Shown: positions 8,197-18,195, counted from the first letter of the stretch. The stretch: DNA of 64,000 nucleotides from Hymenobacter nivis (GCF_006439025.1 NZ_RCYZ01000001.1:682001-746000); one strand, 5' to 3'. Notes: generated from the letters alone by a model not told the origin. Program-made: numbers and translations.

Positions 8197-9056
8197 CGCG
8201 ACGCGGCCCCGGCGGGGGCGTACTCGGTGGTGCTGCGGCGGCCGGTGGCCCGGTGGCTGGTGAGCAGCTTTTTGCCGCTGTACACGTCCACGAGCAGCGT
8301 GAACTCGCCCTCGGGCAGGGGCCCAAACGGCAGCTGCCCGATGATGGTGGTGGGCCGCCCGGCCTGGGGCGTGAGGGGCGCATCGGCGTCGGCCGCGGTG
8401 CCGTCGGGGGCGGCCAGGTGGTAGTGCAGGCGCAGGGGCTGGCCGGCGGGGGCCCCTTGCAGCTCGGTGTAGAAATACAGATTATCAGCCCCGCGGCCGA
8501 AGAAGCCGCTGGGGGCCCGGGTGAGCAGGTAGCCGCCCCGCAGGAAGGCGTCGTCGCCGTTGCTTTTCACGGCGGGGCGGGCCAGCAGCAGCACGTCGCT
8601 CAGGGTGGGGCCCGCGGGGGCTTCCAGCACCAGGGGGCGCTCCACCGTGGCCTCGCCGTTGGCGGCGCGGTACTGGTCGCGCACGGTGCCGCGCAGCGTG
8701 TAGTGGCCGTCGGGCAGCGGTATGCGCTTGAGGAAGCTGACCGGGTTTTTCAGGGCCAGCGTGGTGTCGTTGATGACCGGCGGCTTCAAAATGACGGTTT
8801 CCTTGTAAGCCGATTTACCGTCCGCCTTGAGGATTTCGAGCGTGACGGTGGCCGCCGACTGAAACGCCCGGGGGGCCCGCTGCCGGTAGGTAAGCGACTG
8901 GGTGGGCACCGTGACGTACAGCTCCACCTCGGCCCCTTTTTCCACTTGGTTCAGGTTGCGGAAGCGGGCCACGTCGAGCAGCAGGCGCGGCGGGCCACCG
9001 GCCCGGGCGGCCAGCGCTGGGGCGAGGCAAGCCCATAAAATTAGGAGGAAACGCAT
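8193..9056 (-). CDS. Secreted protein of unknown function
   Basis: A 287-aa protein with a clear signal peptide (MRFLLILWACLAPALAARAG). The mature part is rich in beta-strand-like sequence with repeated patterns such as GHYTLRGTVRD and GEFTLLVDVYSG, suggesting one or two beta-sandwich domains, perhaps related to the GWxTD-type Bacteroidota secreted proteins, though I do not see that signature. It is coupled to the acyltransferase gene by a 4-nt overlap, which hints at an envelope role. A TATTTTTG element ends only 4 nt upstream of its ATG. Confidence 0.7.
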   Translation of the reverse strand: MRFLLILWACLAPALAARAGGPPRLLLDVARFRNLNQVEKGAEVELYVTVPTQSLTYRQRAPRAFQSAATVTLEILKADGKSAYKETVILKPPVINDTTLALKNPVSFLKRIPLPDGHYTLRGTVRDQYRAANGEATVERPLVLEAPAGPTLSDVLLLARPAVKSNGDDAFLRGGYLLTRAPSGFFGRGADNLYFYTELQGAPAGQPLRLHYHLAAPDGTAADADAPLTPQAGRPTTIIGQLPFGPLPEGEFTLLVDVYSGKKLLTSHRATGRRSTTEYAPAGAASR

Positions 9057-9060
9057 GGTG

Positions 9061-9068
9061 CAAAAATA
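9061..9068 (-). promoter_or_regulatory. -7 element next to the start codon, possible leaderless transcript
   Basis: On the minus strand TATTTTTG, an exact TAnnTTTG match, 4 nt upstream of the ATG at 9056. If used, transcription would start at or near the ATG. No clear -33 TTG is visible. Confidence 0.35.
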
Positions 9069-9089
9069 GCGTTGCCGTTACTTCGCCCC

Positions 9090-9725
9090 ATGCTCATCCT
9101 TTCTGAACTACCGTACCACCCACCGGCGGCGTTTTTTGCGGCCCTGCTCCAAGCCGATGGCCTAGTGCTGGAAGCCCAGGAAAACTACCGCAAGCAAACC
9201 TACCGCAACCGCTGCCTCATCCGCACGGCGCAGGGCGTGCAGGCCCTCACGGTGCCGGTGGTGGACGGCAACCGGGCCGAAAAAGTCAAAACGTCCGACA
9301 TTGACATCGATTACCGCCAAAACTGGGTGCACCGCCATTGGCGCACCCTGCAAACCGCCTACGGCAACAGCCCGTACTTCGAGTACTACGCCGATTACCT
9401 GCACGACATCTACCGCACCAAGCCCGCCCGGCTCTTCGAACTGAACCTGGCCTTCTTGCGCTTGGAGCTGCGCTGCTTTCGCCTCACGCTGCCCGTTGCG
9501 TTTACTGCTGATTACCGCCTCCCCGGGCAGCCGGGGGCCCCGGGTACGCTTGACCGGCGCGACTGGCTGAGCCCCAAGGCTGGGGCCCTCGGGCCTGACA
9601 GTCCGGCAGACTTGGGGCGGGTGCGGCCCTACCCGCAGGTGTTTGGCCCAGGTTTTGAGCCCGGGTTAAGCGTCCTGGATTTGCTGTTTGCGCAGGGACC
9701 AGCGGCGGGCGCATATTTAGGTTGA
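9090..9725 (+). CDS. WbqC family protein
   Basis: WbqC-type proteins (211 aa here) occur in O-antigen and other glycan loci and may act in amino-sugar transfer; the biochemistry is poorly known. Typical segments are YRNRCLIRTAQGVQALTVPV, followed by WVHRHWRTLQTAYGNSPYF. The ATG at 9090 is preferred; a TTG at 9072 would add six residues. The C-terminal third is Pro/Gly-rich and weakly conserved. Divergent from the acyltransferase operon, with only 33 nt between the two starts, so their promoters must overlap. Confidence 0.85.
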   Translation: MLILSELPYHPPAAFFAALLQADGLVLEAQENYRKQTYRNRCLIRTAQGVQALTVPVVDGNRAEKVKTSDIDIDYRQNWVHRHWRTLQTAYGNSPYFEYYADYLHDIYRTKPARLFELNLAFLRLELRCFRLTLPVAFTADYRLPGQPGAPGTLDRRDWLSPKAGALGPDSPADLGRVRPYPQVFGPGFEPGLSVLDLLFAQGPAAGAYLG

Positions 9726-9882
9726 AGGTTTAGCAAACTTCGCCCGCCCGTTTTCGTTTCTCTTTTGCCCGAACCTTCGCCCGAACCGGCTTGTTTTCAA
9801 GCTACCCCGGCCTAACCCGTCTTCGTCAATTATTTCTATTCCCGACGCGGGGCTATCCATTTTTTTCATTACGTTTATCCGC

Positions 9883-12486
9883 ATGGAAGCTAAATTCTCA
9901 AACCGCGTCAAGGAAGTCATCTCCCTGAGCCGGGAGGAGGCCATCCGCCTCGGCCACGATTACATCGGCACGGAACACCTGCTGCTGGGCATGATCCGCG
10001 AAGCCGAAGGCACCGCCCTCGGCTTGCTGCGCAAGCTGGGCGTAGCCCTCGACGAGCTAAAGTTCTCGCTCGAGCAGGCAACCCGTAACACCGCTACGCA
10101 GGGCAACAGCATCACGGGCTCGATTCCGCTCACCAAGCAGACGGAAAAAGTCCTAAAGATCACCTATCTCGAAGCCAAGATCTTCAAGTCGGAAGTGATT
10201 GGCACCGAGCACCTGCTCCTCTCGATTCTGCGCGATGAGGACAACATTTCTTCTCAAATTCTCAGCAAATTCAACGTGAACTACGAAACCGTCCGCGATT
10301 CGCTGGATTACCACGGCAACGCTACCCCCGCCGCTAAGGCCCCTGACACCGACGACGACGACAACGACCGTCTCTTTGGTGGCCAGCAGGGCCGCGGCCA
10401 GGGCGCTGGCAATGCCCCCGGCGGCGCCAAAAAAGCCGGCGAGAAATCGCGCACCCCGGTGCTCGATAACTTCGGCCGTGACCTCACCAAAATGGCGGAG
10501 GAAGACAAGCTCGACCCCATTGTGGGCCGCGAAAAGGAGATTGAGCGCGTGGCCCAAATCCTGAGCCGCCGCAAAAAGAACAACCCTATTCTCATCGGGG
10601 AGCCCGGCGTGGGCAAAACGGCCATCGCCGAAGGCCTCGCCCTGCGCATCATCCAGAAGAAAGTGAGCCGCGTGCTGTTCAACAAGCGCGTCGTGACCCT
10701 GGACCTGGCTTCGCTGGTGGCCGGTACCAAGTACCGCGGCCAGTTTGAGGAGCGCATGAAGGCCGTGATGAACGAGCTGGAGAAGTCGCCCGACGTGATT
10801 CTGTTCATCGACGAGCTGCACACCATCGTGGGCGCCGGCGGTGCTTCGGGCTCGCTCGACGCTTCGAACATGTTCAAACCGGCTTTGGCCCGCGGCGAAA
10901 TTCAATGCATCGGCGCCACCACGCTCGATGAGTACCGCCAGTACATTGAGAAGGATGGGGCCCTGGCCCGCCGCTTCCAGATGGTGATGGTGGACCCTAC
11001 CACGCCCGAGGAAACGATTGAAATCCTGCACAATATCAAGGATAAGTACCAGGACCACCACCACGTGGTGTACACGGACAAGGCCATTGAGCAGTGCGTG
11101 ATGCTGAGCGACCGCTACATGAGCGACCGTTTCTTGCCGGACAAAGCCATTGACATTCTGGACGAAGCCGGGGCCCGCGTACACATCAACAACATCGTGG
11201 TGCCCGAGGATATTCTCACGCTTGAAGAGCAAATTGAGAACATCAAAGGCGAGAAAAACCGCGTGGTGAAATCACAGAAATACGAGGAAGCCGCTAAACT
11301 CCGCGACACTGAGAAGAAGCTTTTGGACCAACTCGAAACGGCTAAGAAGAGCTGGGAAGAGGAGACTAAGAAGAAGCGTTACACGGTGAAAGAGGAAAAC
11401 GTGGCCGAGGTAATCGCCATGATGACCGGCATCCCCGTTTCGCGCGTGGCCCAGAACGAAAGCCAGAAGCTGCTCAACATGAACGAGGAGCTGCAGGGCA
11501 AAGTAATCGGCCAGGACAAAGCCATCAAGCAGTTGGTGAAAGCAATTCAGCGCACCCGCGTAGGCTTGAAGGACCCCAAGAAGCCGATTGGCTCGTTCGT
11601 GTTCCTGGGCCCCACGGGCGTAGGCAAGACGGAGTTGGCCAAGGTATTGGCTACGTATTTGTTCGACAAGGAAGATTCGCTGGTGCGCGTCGATATGTCG
11701 GAATACATGGAGAAATTCAGTGTGTCGCGCCTGGTGGGCGCGCCTCCCGGCTACGTGGGCTACGAAGAAGGCGGCCAGCTGACGGAGAAAATCCGCCGCA
11801 AGCCGTACTCGGTCATCCTGCTCGACGAGATTGAGAAGGCGCACCCGGACGTGTACAACTTGCTGCTGCAAGTGCTGGACGACGGCATTTTGACCGATGG
11901 GCTGGGCCGTAAGGTTGACTTCCGCAACACCATCATCATCATGACCTCGAACATCGGGGCCCGTGACTTGCAAGACTTTGGCGCCGGCATCGGCTTTGGC
12001 ACCAAGGCCCGGCAGGATAACATGGACGAGATTACGAAGGGCACCATCACCAACGCCCTGAAGAAAACCTTTTCGCCGGAATTCCTCAACCGCTTGGATG
12101 ACGTGATTGTCTTCAACTCGCTGGAGAAGAAGGACATCCACAAGATCATCGAAATCAGCCTGCGCAAGCTCCTCTCGCGTGTTAGCGCCCTGGGTTACCA
12201 AGTGCAGCTGACCGATAAGGCCAAGGATTTTGTGGCAGAGAAAGGCTATGACCCCAAGTATGGGGCCCGGCCACTGAACCGTGCTATCCAGAAGTACATC
12301 GAAGATCCGATTGCTGAAGAAATCCTGAAAGCCCAAGTGTTGCACGGTGACATCATCACCGCCGACTACGAGGATGGCAAGGACGAGCTTATCTTCTCGG
12401 TAAGCAAGAGCGACGAGAAGCCCAACCTGGCCAGCGACGAGCGGCCTGCTGAAGCCCCCGAATCGCCCGATACGGACAAGAAGTAA
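9883..12486 (+). CDS. clpC: ATP-dependent Clp protease ATP-binding subunit ClpC
   Basis: ClpC (867 aa) is the AAA+ unfoldase that feeds ClpP in general protein quality control. Domains in order: two Clp_N repeats (residues about 1-150), an acidic linker, AAA-1 with Walker A GEPGVGKT (about 240) and Walker B, a UVR-type coiled segment ([15 protein letters not shown]), AAA-2 with Walker A GPTGVGKT (about 576), the sensor SNIGARDL and a D2-small domain. The UVR segment separates it from ClpB and ClpA. Stand-alone gene with a terminator 20 nt after the stop. Confidence 0.97.
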   Translation: MEAKFSNRVKEVISLSREEAIRLGHDYIGTEHLLLGMIREAEGTALGLLRKLGVALDELKFSLEQATRNTATQGNSITGSIPLTKQTEKVLKITYLEAKIFKSEVIGTEHLLLSILRDEDNISSQILSKFNVNYETVRDSLDYHGNATPAAKAPDTDDDDNDRLFGGQQGRGQGAGNAPGGAKKAGEKSRTPVLDNFGRDLTKMAEEDKLDPIVGREKEIERVAQILSRRKKNNPILIGEPGVGKTAIAEGLALRIIQKKVSRVLFNKRVVTLDLASLVAGTKYRGQFEERMKAVMNELEKSPDVILFIDELHTIVGAGGASGSLDASNMFKPALARGEIQCIGATTLDEYRQYIEKDGALARRFQMVMVDPTTPEETIEILHNIKDKYQDHHHVVYTDKAIEQCVMLSDRYMSDRFLPDKAIDILDEAGARVHINNIVVPEDILTLEEQIENIKGEKNRVVKSQKYEEAAKLRDTEKKLLDQLETAKKSWEEETKKKRYTVKEENVAEVIAMMTGIPVSRVAQNESQKLLNMNEELQGKVIGQDKAIKQLVKAIQRTRVGLKDPKKPIGSFVFLGPTGVGKTELAKVLATYLFDKEDSLVRVDMSEYMEKFSVSRLVGAPPGYVGYEEGGQLTEKIRRKPYSVILLDEIEKAHPDVYNLLLQVLDDGILTDGLGRKVDFRNTIIIMTSNIGARDLQDFGAGIGFGTKARQDNMDEITKGTITNALKKTFSPEFLNRLDDVIVFNSLEKKDIHKIIEISLRKLLSRVSALGYQVQLTDKAKDFVAEKGYDPKYGARPLNRAIQKYIEDPIAEEILKAQVLHGDIITADYEDGKDELIFSVSKSDEKPNLASDERPAEAPESPDTDKK

Positions 12487-12506
12487 GCGCTAGGCGCGAC
12501 CACAAG

Positions 12507-12538
12507 AAGCCGGTTCCTGCAAAGGGGCCGGCTTTTTT
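12507..12538 (+). terminator. Terminator after clpC
   Basis: Stem AAGCCGG with CCGGCTT, extended by four more pairs including G-U, followed by six T residues. Confidence 0.85.
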
Positions 12539-12614
12539 GTTACACCGCTGTTACCTTAACCCCGTCATTAGCCGGCAGCGGCCGCCTTGTTAGTATCCTC
12601 ATTTTTCTGGTTTT

Positions 12615-14747
12615 ATGCGAATTTTACAACGAGCCGCTGTGGCTAGCGCTGGCGCGGCCCTAACCACTGGGGCCCTGGCGCAGCCGGCCCCCGTCGCGGC
12701 CATCAAGCCCAAGGTATTCACCAACTTCGGCGTCACGCGAACGGACAATTATTACTGGCTCAACCAGCCGGAAAGCCCGGAAGTGCTGGCCTACTTGAAC
12801 GCCGAAAACGCCTACTACGACCAGCAAATGGCCGGCACCAAAGCGTTGCAGCAGAGGCTGGTGGCCGAAATCAAGGGCCGCATCAAGGAGGACGACGCCT
12901 CAGTGCCCTACCGCGACAACGGTTATTATTACTACACGCGCTTTGAGCAGGGCGGCGAGTACCCTATTTACTGCCGCAAAAAGGGCAGCCTGGGGGCCCC
13001 CGAAGAAATATTACTGAATGCCAACCAGCTGGGCCAGGGCAAGTCATACTTCCAACTTGGCGGCTGGGCCGTGAGCGACGACAACCAGGTGCTGGCCTAT
13101 TCGGACGACGTGGTGAGCCGGCGCCTTTACTCGCTGCGCTTTAAGAACTTGGCCACGGGCAAGCTCTACCCCGAAAGCATTGCCAACACCGGTGGCGAGG
13201 CCGTGTGGGCGGCCGACAACAAAACGGTGTTCTACACCAAAAAGGATACTACCACGCTGCTGCCCTACCAGGTGTACCGCCACACGCTGGGCACCGACCC
13301 GCAGCAGGACGCTTTGGTGTACGAGGAGAAGGACAACACCTTCCACGTGGGAGTAAGCCGCACGAAATCAAAGAAGTACATCGGCATCGATTTAGCTAGC
13401 TCGCTCTCTTCAGAGTACCGCTACCTCGATGCGGGGGCCCCAGCGGGTGCGTTCAAAGTACTGGTGCCCCGCGAACCCGACCACCTGTATGAGGTGGAAA
13501 ACATGGGCGACAAGTTTTATATCCGCACCAACTGGCAGGCCCCCAACTACCGGCTGGTGGTAGCGCCCGTGGCCAACCCCGCCAAGGCTGGGTGGCAGGA
13601 CGCGCTACCACGCCAGCCCGAGGTTTTCCTGGCTGGCTTCGACTTGTTCAAGGATTACCTGGTGCTGAACGAGCGCAAGGAAGGCTTGCTGCAGTTGCGC
13701 GCCATCCGCTGGAAGGACAAGCAAGAGCAAAAAATTGCCTTTGACGAAGTGGCGTACACGGCCACTATTGGCGTCAACCCGGAGTTTGATGCGCCTACGC
13801 TGCGCTACAATTACACGTCGCTCACCACGCCTTCGTCGGTGTACGATTACGATTTTGCAACTCACCAGCGCACCTTGCGCAAGGAGCAAGCCGTGCTCGG
13901 TGGCTTCAACCGAGCTGATTACGTGACGGACCGGGTATTCGTGAAGAGCCGGGACAATGTGATGATTCCCATGTCCATCGTGTACAAAAAGGGCACGCAG
14001 CTCGATGGCAGCGCGCCGCTGCTGCAGTACGCCTACGGTTCCTACGGCTACTCGATGGACCCCACCTTCAGCGCGGCGCGCCTGAGCTTGCTCGACCGCG
14101 GGTTCGTGTACGCCATCTGCAATATCCGGGGCGGGCAGGAAATGGGGCGACAGTGGTTTGAGGACGGGCGGATGCTGCACAAAATGAACAGCTTCACCGA
14201 CTTCATCGACTGTTCGGAATACCTCACAAAGCCCCACGCCGCGCCCGGCGGCCAACGCCAGTACTCGTCCACGGCCAAGCTCTTTGCCATGGGTGGCAGC
14301 GCCGGGGGCCTGCTCATGGGCGGCATCGTGAACCTGCGGCCCGACCTCTACAAGGGTGTCATCGCCGCCGTGCCGTTTGTAGACGTAGTAACCACCATGT
14401 CGGACCCCAGCATTCCGCTCACCACCGGCGAGTACGACCAGTGGGGCAACCCCGCCGACGAGCCTTACTTCAAATACATGCTCTCGTACTCGCCCTACGA
14501 CAACGTGAAGGCCCAGTCCTACCCCAACTTACTGGTAACTACCGGCTTGCATGACTCACAGGTGCAGTACTACGAGCCGGCCAAGTGGGTAGCCAAGCTG
14601 CGCGCCACCAAAACCGACCGCAACCTGCTGCTGCTGCACACCGACATGGCCGCCGGACACGGCGGCGCTTCCGGCCGGTTCAAGTCGATTGACGACACGG
14701 CCCGGCAGTTTGCATTCATGCTGCTGGTGCTGGGCTTGAATTCCTAA
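12615..14747 (+). CDS. ptrB: Oligopeptidase B (S9A serine peptidase), exported
   Basis: A 710-aa S9 family peptidase, with an N-terminal seven-bladed propeller and a C-terminal alpha/beta-hydrolase domain; oligopeptidase B cuts short peptides after Arg or Lys. The catalytic serine is in GGSAGG (about residue 561), the Asp in GLHDSQVQYYEP (about 643) and the His in AAGHGG (about 680). GEYDQWGNP and AVPFVDVVTTM are typical of this subfamily. Unlike E. coli PtrB it begins with a signal-peptide-like stretch (residues 1-22, ending ALAQ), so it probably acts in the periplasm or outside. Confidence 0.92.
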   Translation: MRILQRAAVASAGAALTTGALAQPAPVAAIKPKVFTNFGVTRTDNYYWLNQPESPEVLAYLNAENAYYDQQMAGTKALQQRLVAEIKGRIKEDDASVPYRDNGYYYYTRFEQGGEYPIYCRKKGSLGAPEEILLNANQLGQGKSYFQLGGWAVSDDNQVLAYSDDVVSRRLYSLRFKNLATGKLYPESIANTGGEAVWAADNKTVFYTKKDTTTLLPYQVYRHTLGTDPQQDALVYEEKDNTFHVGVSRTKSKKYIGIDLASSLSSEYRYLDAGAPAGAFKVLVPREPDHLYEVENMGDKFYIRTNWQAPNYRLVVAPVANPAKAGWQDALPRQPEVFLAGFDLFKDYLVLNERKEGLLQLRAIRWKDKQEQKIAFDEVAYTATIGVNPEFDAPTLRYNYTSLTTPSSVYDYDFATHQRTLRKEQAVLGGFNRADYVTDRVFVKSRDNVMIPMSIVYKKGTQLDGSAPLLQYAYGSYGYSMDPTFSAARLSLLDRGFVYAICNIRGGQEMGRQWFEDGRMLHKMNSFTDFIDCSEYLTKPHAAPGGQRQYSSTAKLFAMGGSAGGLLMGGIVNLRPDLYKGVIAAVPFVDVVTTMSDPSIPLTTGEYDQWGNPADEPYFKYMLSYSPYDNVKAQSYPNLLVTTGLHDSQVQYYEPAKWVAKLRATKTDRNLLLLHTDMAAGHGGASGRFKSIDDTARQFAFMLLVLGLNS

Positions 14748-14782
14748 ACTGATCTTCCGGCGCTTTTGCTGGGCCCGCCGCC

Positions 14783-14790
14783 TATCTTTG
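14783..14790 (+). promoter_or_regulatory. -7 element upstream of the acyl-CoA carboxylase gene
   Basis: TATCTTTG, an exact TAnnTTTG match, 35 nt upstream of the ATG at 14825. A TTTG lies upstream but only 14 nt away, shorter than the usual 17-23. Confidence 0.45.
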
Positions 14791-14824
14791 GGGCCCTACT
14801 TTTCTCGCCTCGCTCCCACCCGCA

Positions 14825-16390
14825 ATGCCCGATCCGCACGCCCACGACGCCCTTTCCAAAACCGATTTACTGGCCCGCAAAAACGAAGAAGCTCTGCTCG
14901 GCGGCGGCCAGGCCCGCATCGACGCGCAGCACAAGAAAGGCAAGCTCACGGCCCGCGAGCGGCTCGATTTGCTGCTCGACGAAGGCTCGTTTGAGGAAAT
15001 TGGCAAGTTTGTGATGCACCGGGCCCGCGACTTCGGCCTCGACCAGGAGCACTACCTCGGCGACGGCGTGGTGACGGGCTACGGCACGGTGCACGGCCGG
15101 CTGGTGTATGTATTCTCGCAGGATTTTACGGTGTTTGGGGGTTCGCTAAGCGAAACCCACGCCGAAAAAATCGTGAAGATCATGGACCTTGCTTTGAAAA
15201 ATGGGGCCCCCGTGATTGGCCTTAACGACTCGGGCGGGGCCCGCATTCAGGAAGGCGTGGTAAGCCTTGGCGGCTACGCCGATATCTTTTACAAGAATAC
15301 GCTGGCCAGCGGCGTGGTGCCGCAGCTCTCGGCCATCATGGGGCCCTGCGCAGGCGGCGCGGTGTACTCGCCGGCCATCACCGACTTTATCCTGATGGTG
15401 GAAGACACGAGCTACATGTTCGTGACGGGGCCCAACGTAGTGAAAACCGTGACCCACGAGAACGTGACCAGCGAAGAGTTGGGCGGCGCCAGTACCCACA
15501 GCACCAAGAGCGGCGTCACCCACTTCACGGCTGCCAACGAGGTGGTGTGCATCCAGCAGCTCAAGCAGCTGCTGAGTTACCTGCCTCAGAACTGCGAGGA
15601 AACGGCTCCGGCTATGCCCTACACCGCGGGCGACGAAAGCCGCCCCGCGCTCGATACCATCATTCCAGACAACGCCAACCAGCCCTACGACATCCGCGAA
15701 GTAATTGACGGACTGGTGGATGCGGGCTCATTTATGGAAGTGCACCAGAACTTTGCCGAGAACATTGTGGTGGGCTTTGCGCGGCTGGCAGGCCGCAGCC
15801 TAGGCATTGTGGGCAACCAGCCGGCGGTGCTGGCCGGCGTGCTCGACATCAACGCCAGCACCAAAGCCGCGCGTTTTGTGCGGTTCTGCGACTCGTTCAA
15901 CATCCCGCTGCTGGTGCTGGAGGATGTGCCCGGCTTCCTGCCCGGCACCGATCAGGAGTGGCGCGGCATCATCACCAACGGGGCCAAGCTGCTCTACGCT
16001 TTCTGCGAGGCCACCGTGCCGCGCATCACCGTCATCACCCGCAAGGCCTACGGTGGGGCCTACGACGTGATGAACTCCAAGCACATCGGGGCCGACCTAA
16101 ATTTTGCCTGGCCCACCGCCGAAATTGCCGTAATGGGCGCCAAGGGGGCCGCCGAAATCATTTTCAAGCGTGAAATCGCCGCTGCCAACGACCCGGCCGC
16201 CAAGCTCCAGGAGAAAGTAGCTGATTACCAGGAGAAATTTGCCACGCCCTACCGCGCCGCCCACCGCGGCTTCGTTGATGAAGTGATTCTGCCTTCACAG
16301 ACCCGGCAAAAGCTCATCCGTGCCTTTAAAATGTTGGAAAACAAGGTAGCTACCTTGCCGCGCAAGAAACACGGAAACATTCCGCTGTAA
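14825..16390 (+). CDS. Acyl-CoA carboxylase subunit beta (propionyl-CoA carboxylase type)
   Basis: The carboxyltransferase subunit (521 aa) moves CO2 from biotin to an acyl-CoA, most likely propionyl-CoA, making methylmalonyl-CoA in the cytoplasm. Both halves of the crotonase-like fold are present: [12 protein letters not shown] and [12 protein letters not shown] (oxyanion-hole glycines) in the N-terminal half, and [17 protein letters not shown] and [11 protein letters not shown] in the C-terminal half. Length is standard. No biotin carboxylase or biotin carrier gene is in the window, so its partners are encoded elsewhere. The small gene at 16403 follows after 12 nt. Confidence 0.93.
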   Translation: MPDPHAHDALSKTDLLARKNEEALLGGGQARIDAQHKKGKLTARERLDLLLDEGSFEEIGKFVMHRARDFGLDQEHYLGDGVVTGYGTVHGRLVYVFSQDFTVFGGSLSETHAEKIVKIMDLALKNGAPVIGLNDSGGARIQEGVVSLGGYADIFYKNTLASGVVPQLSAIMGPCAGGAVYSPAITDFILMVEDTSYMFVTGPNVVKTVTHENVTSEELGGASTHSTKSGVTHFTAANEVVCIQQLKQLLSYLPQNCEETAPAMPYTAGDESRPALDTIIPDNANQPYDIREVIDGLVDAGSFMEVHQNFAENIVVGFARLAGRSLGIVGNQPAVLAGVLDINASTKAARFVRFCDSFNIPLLVLEDVPGFLPGTDQEWRGIITNGAKLLYAFCEATVPRITVITRKAYGGAYDVMNSKHIGADLNFAWPTAEIAVMGAKGAAEIIFKREIAAANDPAAKLQEKVADYQEKFATPYRAAHRGFVDEVILPSQTRQKLIRAFKMLENKVATLPRKKHGNIPL

Positions 16391-16402
16391 GCTCCGCTGG
16401 CA

Positions 16403-16870
16403 ATGGCAGAAACCCTAGTGCGCTTCCGGCAATGGCTGTTTTCGGTGGATAAAGAGGCTACTGAAACGACATACGCCGCTTCGCTTGCCAGTGTGCCAAC
16501 GGCCTGCGGGTGCCACGACTGCCTCAATTTTGAAGCCGCCCGGGAGCTAGCGTTCCCGCCCGAAGCGCTGGCTCTCTTTACTGAGCTAGGCGTAGATTAT
16601 CGGCGTGAAGGAGAGGTTTTTCAATACCAACGGTTACCTGATGGCCGGCACCATTATGGCGGCTGGCTGCATTTTCGGGGTGCCATTCTAGATGGCCCCG
16701 ATTTTTTCTCAACTGCAGAGAATAAAATCGCGTCGCTAACCGATTTATTCAGCATTGGTTTCACTGCTGGCAACGCTCCCAGCATCTTTCCCAACCTGCA
16801 TCACATAGTACAGATTGAGATTGAAACGTACATCCCTTGGTTACTAACCGATGTACCTGAGCCTGATTAA
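16403..16870 (+). CDS. Hypothetical 155-aa protein with CxCxxC motif
   Basis: Not recognised. No signal peptide or membrane segment. Residues about 34-42 read CGCHDCLNF, a possible metal site, and the C-terminal part is acidic and aromatic. GC content is lower than in the flanking genes, so it may be a recent arrival. It lies 12 nt after the carboxylase gene and 23 nt before the M42 peptidase gene and is probably co-transcribed with them. Small soluble acidic proteins like this are common as immunity or hypothetical proteins in Bacteroidota; no function is assigned. Confidence 0.65.
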   Translation: MAETLVRFRQWLFSVDKEATETTYAASLASVPTACGCHDCLNFEAARELAFPPEALALFTELGVDYRREGEVFQYQRLPDGRHHYGGWLHFRGAILDGPDFFSTAENKIASLTDLFSIGFTAGNAPSIFPNLHHIVQIEIETYIPWLLTDVPEPD

Positions 16871-16893
16871 CTTGTCTTACTCACTTCTTCCCT

Positions 16894-17964
16894 ATGCGTA
16901 CTGAATCGTTCGACTTCCTCCAGAAATACCTCAATAATCCCTCCCCCACCGGCTTCGAGAAAGAGGGCCAGAAGCTGTGGCTAGAGTACATCAAGCCCTA
17001 CATCGACAGCTACTTCGTCGATACCTACGGCACGGTAGTAGGCGTCGTCAACCCCGACGCCAAGTACAAAGTGGTCATTGAGGCCCACGCCGACGAAATC
17101 TCCTATTTCGTCAACTACATCACCAAGGAAGGCTACTTGTACCTGCGCCGCAACGGCGGCTCCGACCCGTTGGTGGCCCCCAGCAAGCGCGTCAACATCT
17201 TCGGTACCAAGGGCATTGTGAAAGCAGTGTTTGGCTGGCCGGCCATCCATGTGCGCAAAGCGGAGCAGGATAAGGCCCCCACCATCGAAACGGTATTTCT
17301 GGACTGCGGGGCGGCCAGCGCCGACGAGGTGGAAGAAATGGGCATCCACGTGGGCTCGGTCGTCACATTTGAGGACGAGTTCACGGTGCTGAACGACAAG
17401 TTTTACGTGGGCCGGGCCCTCGATAACCGCGTGGGCGGCTTCATGGTGGCCGAGGTGGCCCGCCTGCTGAAGGAAAACGGCAAAACGCTGCCCTTCGGCC
17501 TGTACATCGTGAACGCCGTGCAGGAGGAAATTGGCCTGCGCGGGGCCGAAATGGTGGCCCACCGCATCAATCCCGACGTGGCCATTGTGACGGACGTGAC
17601 CCACGACAGCCAGTCGCCGATGTACGACAAGAAGACGGCCGGCGACATTTCCTGCGGCAAGGGCCCCGTGATTACCTATGGCCCAGCCGTGCAGAATAAC
17701 CTGCGCGACCTTATCATCACCACCGCCCAAGACCGGGGCATCGGCTTCCAGCGCGCTGCTGCGACCCGCTCGACCGGCACTGATACCGACGCCTTTGCTT
17801 ATTCCGGCTCCGGCGTGGCTTCGGCCCTTATCTCGCTGCCGCTCAAGTACATGCACACCACCGTAGAAACGGTGCACAAAGACGACGTGGAAGCCGTCAT
17901 CCAGCTGATCTACGAAACCCTGCTGCGGATTGAGGACGGCCACGACTTCCGTTACTTTGCCTGA
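16894..17964 (+). CDS. M42 family metallopeptidase (glutamyl aminopeptidase type)
   Basis: A 356-aa cytoplasmic dinuclear-metal aminopeptidase that trims residues from peptide N-termini, usually as a large TET dodecamer. Metal ligands and catalytic residues are seen in VIEAHADEI (His, Asp), GRALDNRVGG (bridging Asp), AVQEEIGLRG (catalytic Glu pair), VTDVTHD (Asp) and the final MHTTVETVHKDD (His). Length matches the family. A terminator 50 nt after the stop ends the transcript. Confidence 0.95.
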   Translation: MRTESFDFLQKYLNNPSPTGFEKEGQKLWLEYIKPYIDSYFVDTYGTVVGVVNPDAKYKVVIEAHADEISYFVNYITKEGYLYLRRNGGSDPLVAPSKRVNIFGTKGIVKAVFGWPAIHVRKAEQDKAPTIETVFLDCGAASADEVEEMGIHVGSVVTFEDEFTVLNDKFYVGRALDNRVGGFMVAEVARLLKENGKTLPFGLYIVNAVQEEIGLRGAEMVAHRINPDVAIVTDVTHDSQSPMYDKKTAGDISCGKGPVITYGPAVQNNLRDLIITTAQDRGIGFQRAAATRSTGTDTDAFAYSGSGVASALISLPLKYMHTTVETVHKDDVEAVIQLIYETLLRIEDGHDFRYFA

Positions 17965-17965
17965 A

Positions 17966-17994
17966 CCACGGATTCGTCGGATTTTGGGAACGAT
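17966..17994 (-). repeat. AATCCGT-type dispersed repeat, inverted copy
   Basis: On the minus strand this reads an AATCCG-containing unit ending AATCCGTGG. It is the inverted counterpart of 18145-18195 and starts directly after the M42 stop codon. Confidence 0.5.
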
Positions 17995-18013
17995 CTGGAT
18001 TGATTCTTTATAA

Positions 18014-18041
18014 AAAAAGGCCGCTTTTTAGCGGCCTTTTT
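18014..18041. terminator. Terminator after the M42 peptidase gene
   Basis: Perfect 11-bp stem (18014-18024 with 18031-18041) with A-run and T-run flanks and a 6-nt loop. Confidence 0.88.
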
Positions 18042-18065
18042 GTTGTTGTATCCATGCCCAGGGCA

Positions 18066-18115
18066 GTTTCCGGGGTGGTATAATTAGCGCCGCTAGCCCG
18101 TGCCACCCCGGAAAC
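18066..18115. repeat. Palindrome of unknown role
   Basis: Perfect 13-bp arms (18066-18078 and 18103-18115, GTTTCCGGGGTGG and its complement) around a 24-nt spacer. It is not followed by a T-run, so it is not an ordinary terminator, and I see no cobalamin riboswitch features although a BtuF-like gene follows. Confidence 0.55.
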
Positions 18116-18144
18116 AGCTTTTAAGAAAACCATATCCCTCACCA

Positions 18145-18195
18145 ATCGTCCCCAAAATCCGTGGCATCCGACCAATCCGATACATCCGTGGTTCA
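18145..18195 (+). repeat. AATCCGT-type dispersed repeat overlapping a start codon
   Basis: Several ATCCG units in a row, ending CATCCGTGGTTC. The candidate GTG starts of the btuF-like gene (18161 and 18188) both lie in ATCCGTGG. The same layout is seen at lysS (34747-34790). Confidence 0.5.

Noticed and set aside
18055..18125. Cobalamin riboswitch before the btuF-like gene
   Set aside because: There is a palindrome, but none of the conserved B12-box or riboswitch core sequences are seen.
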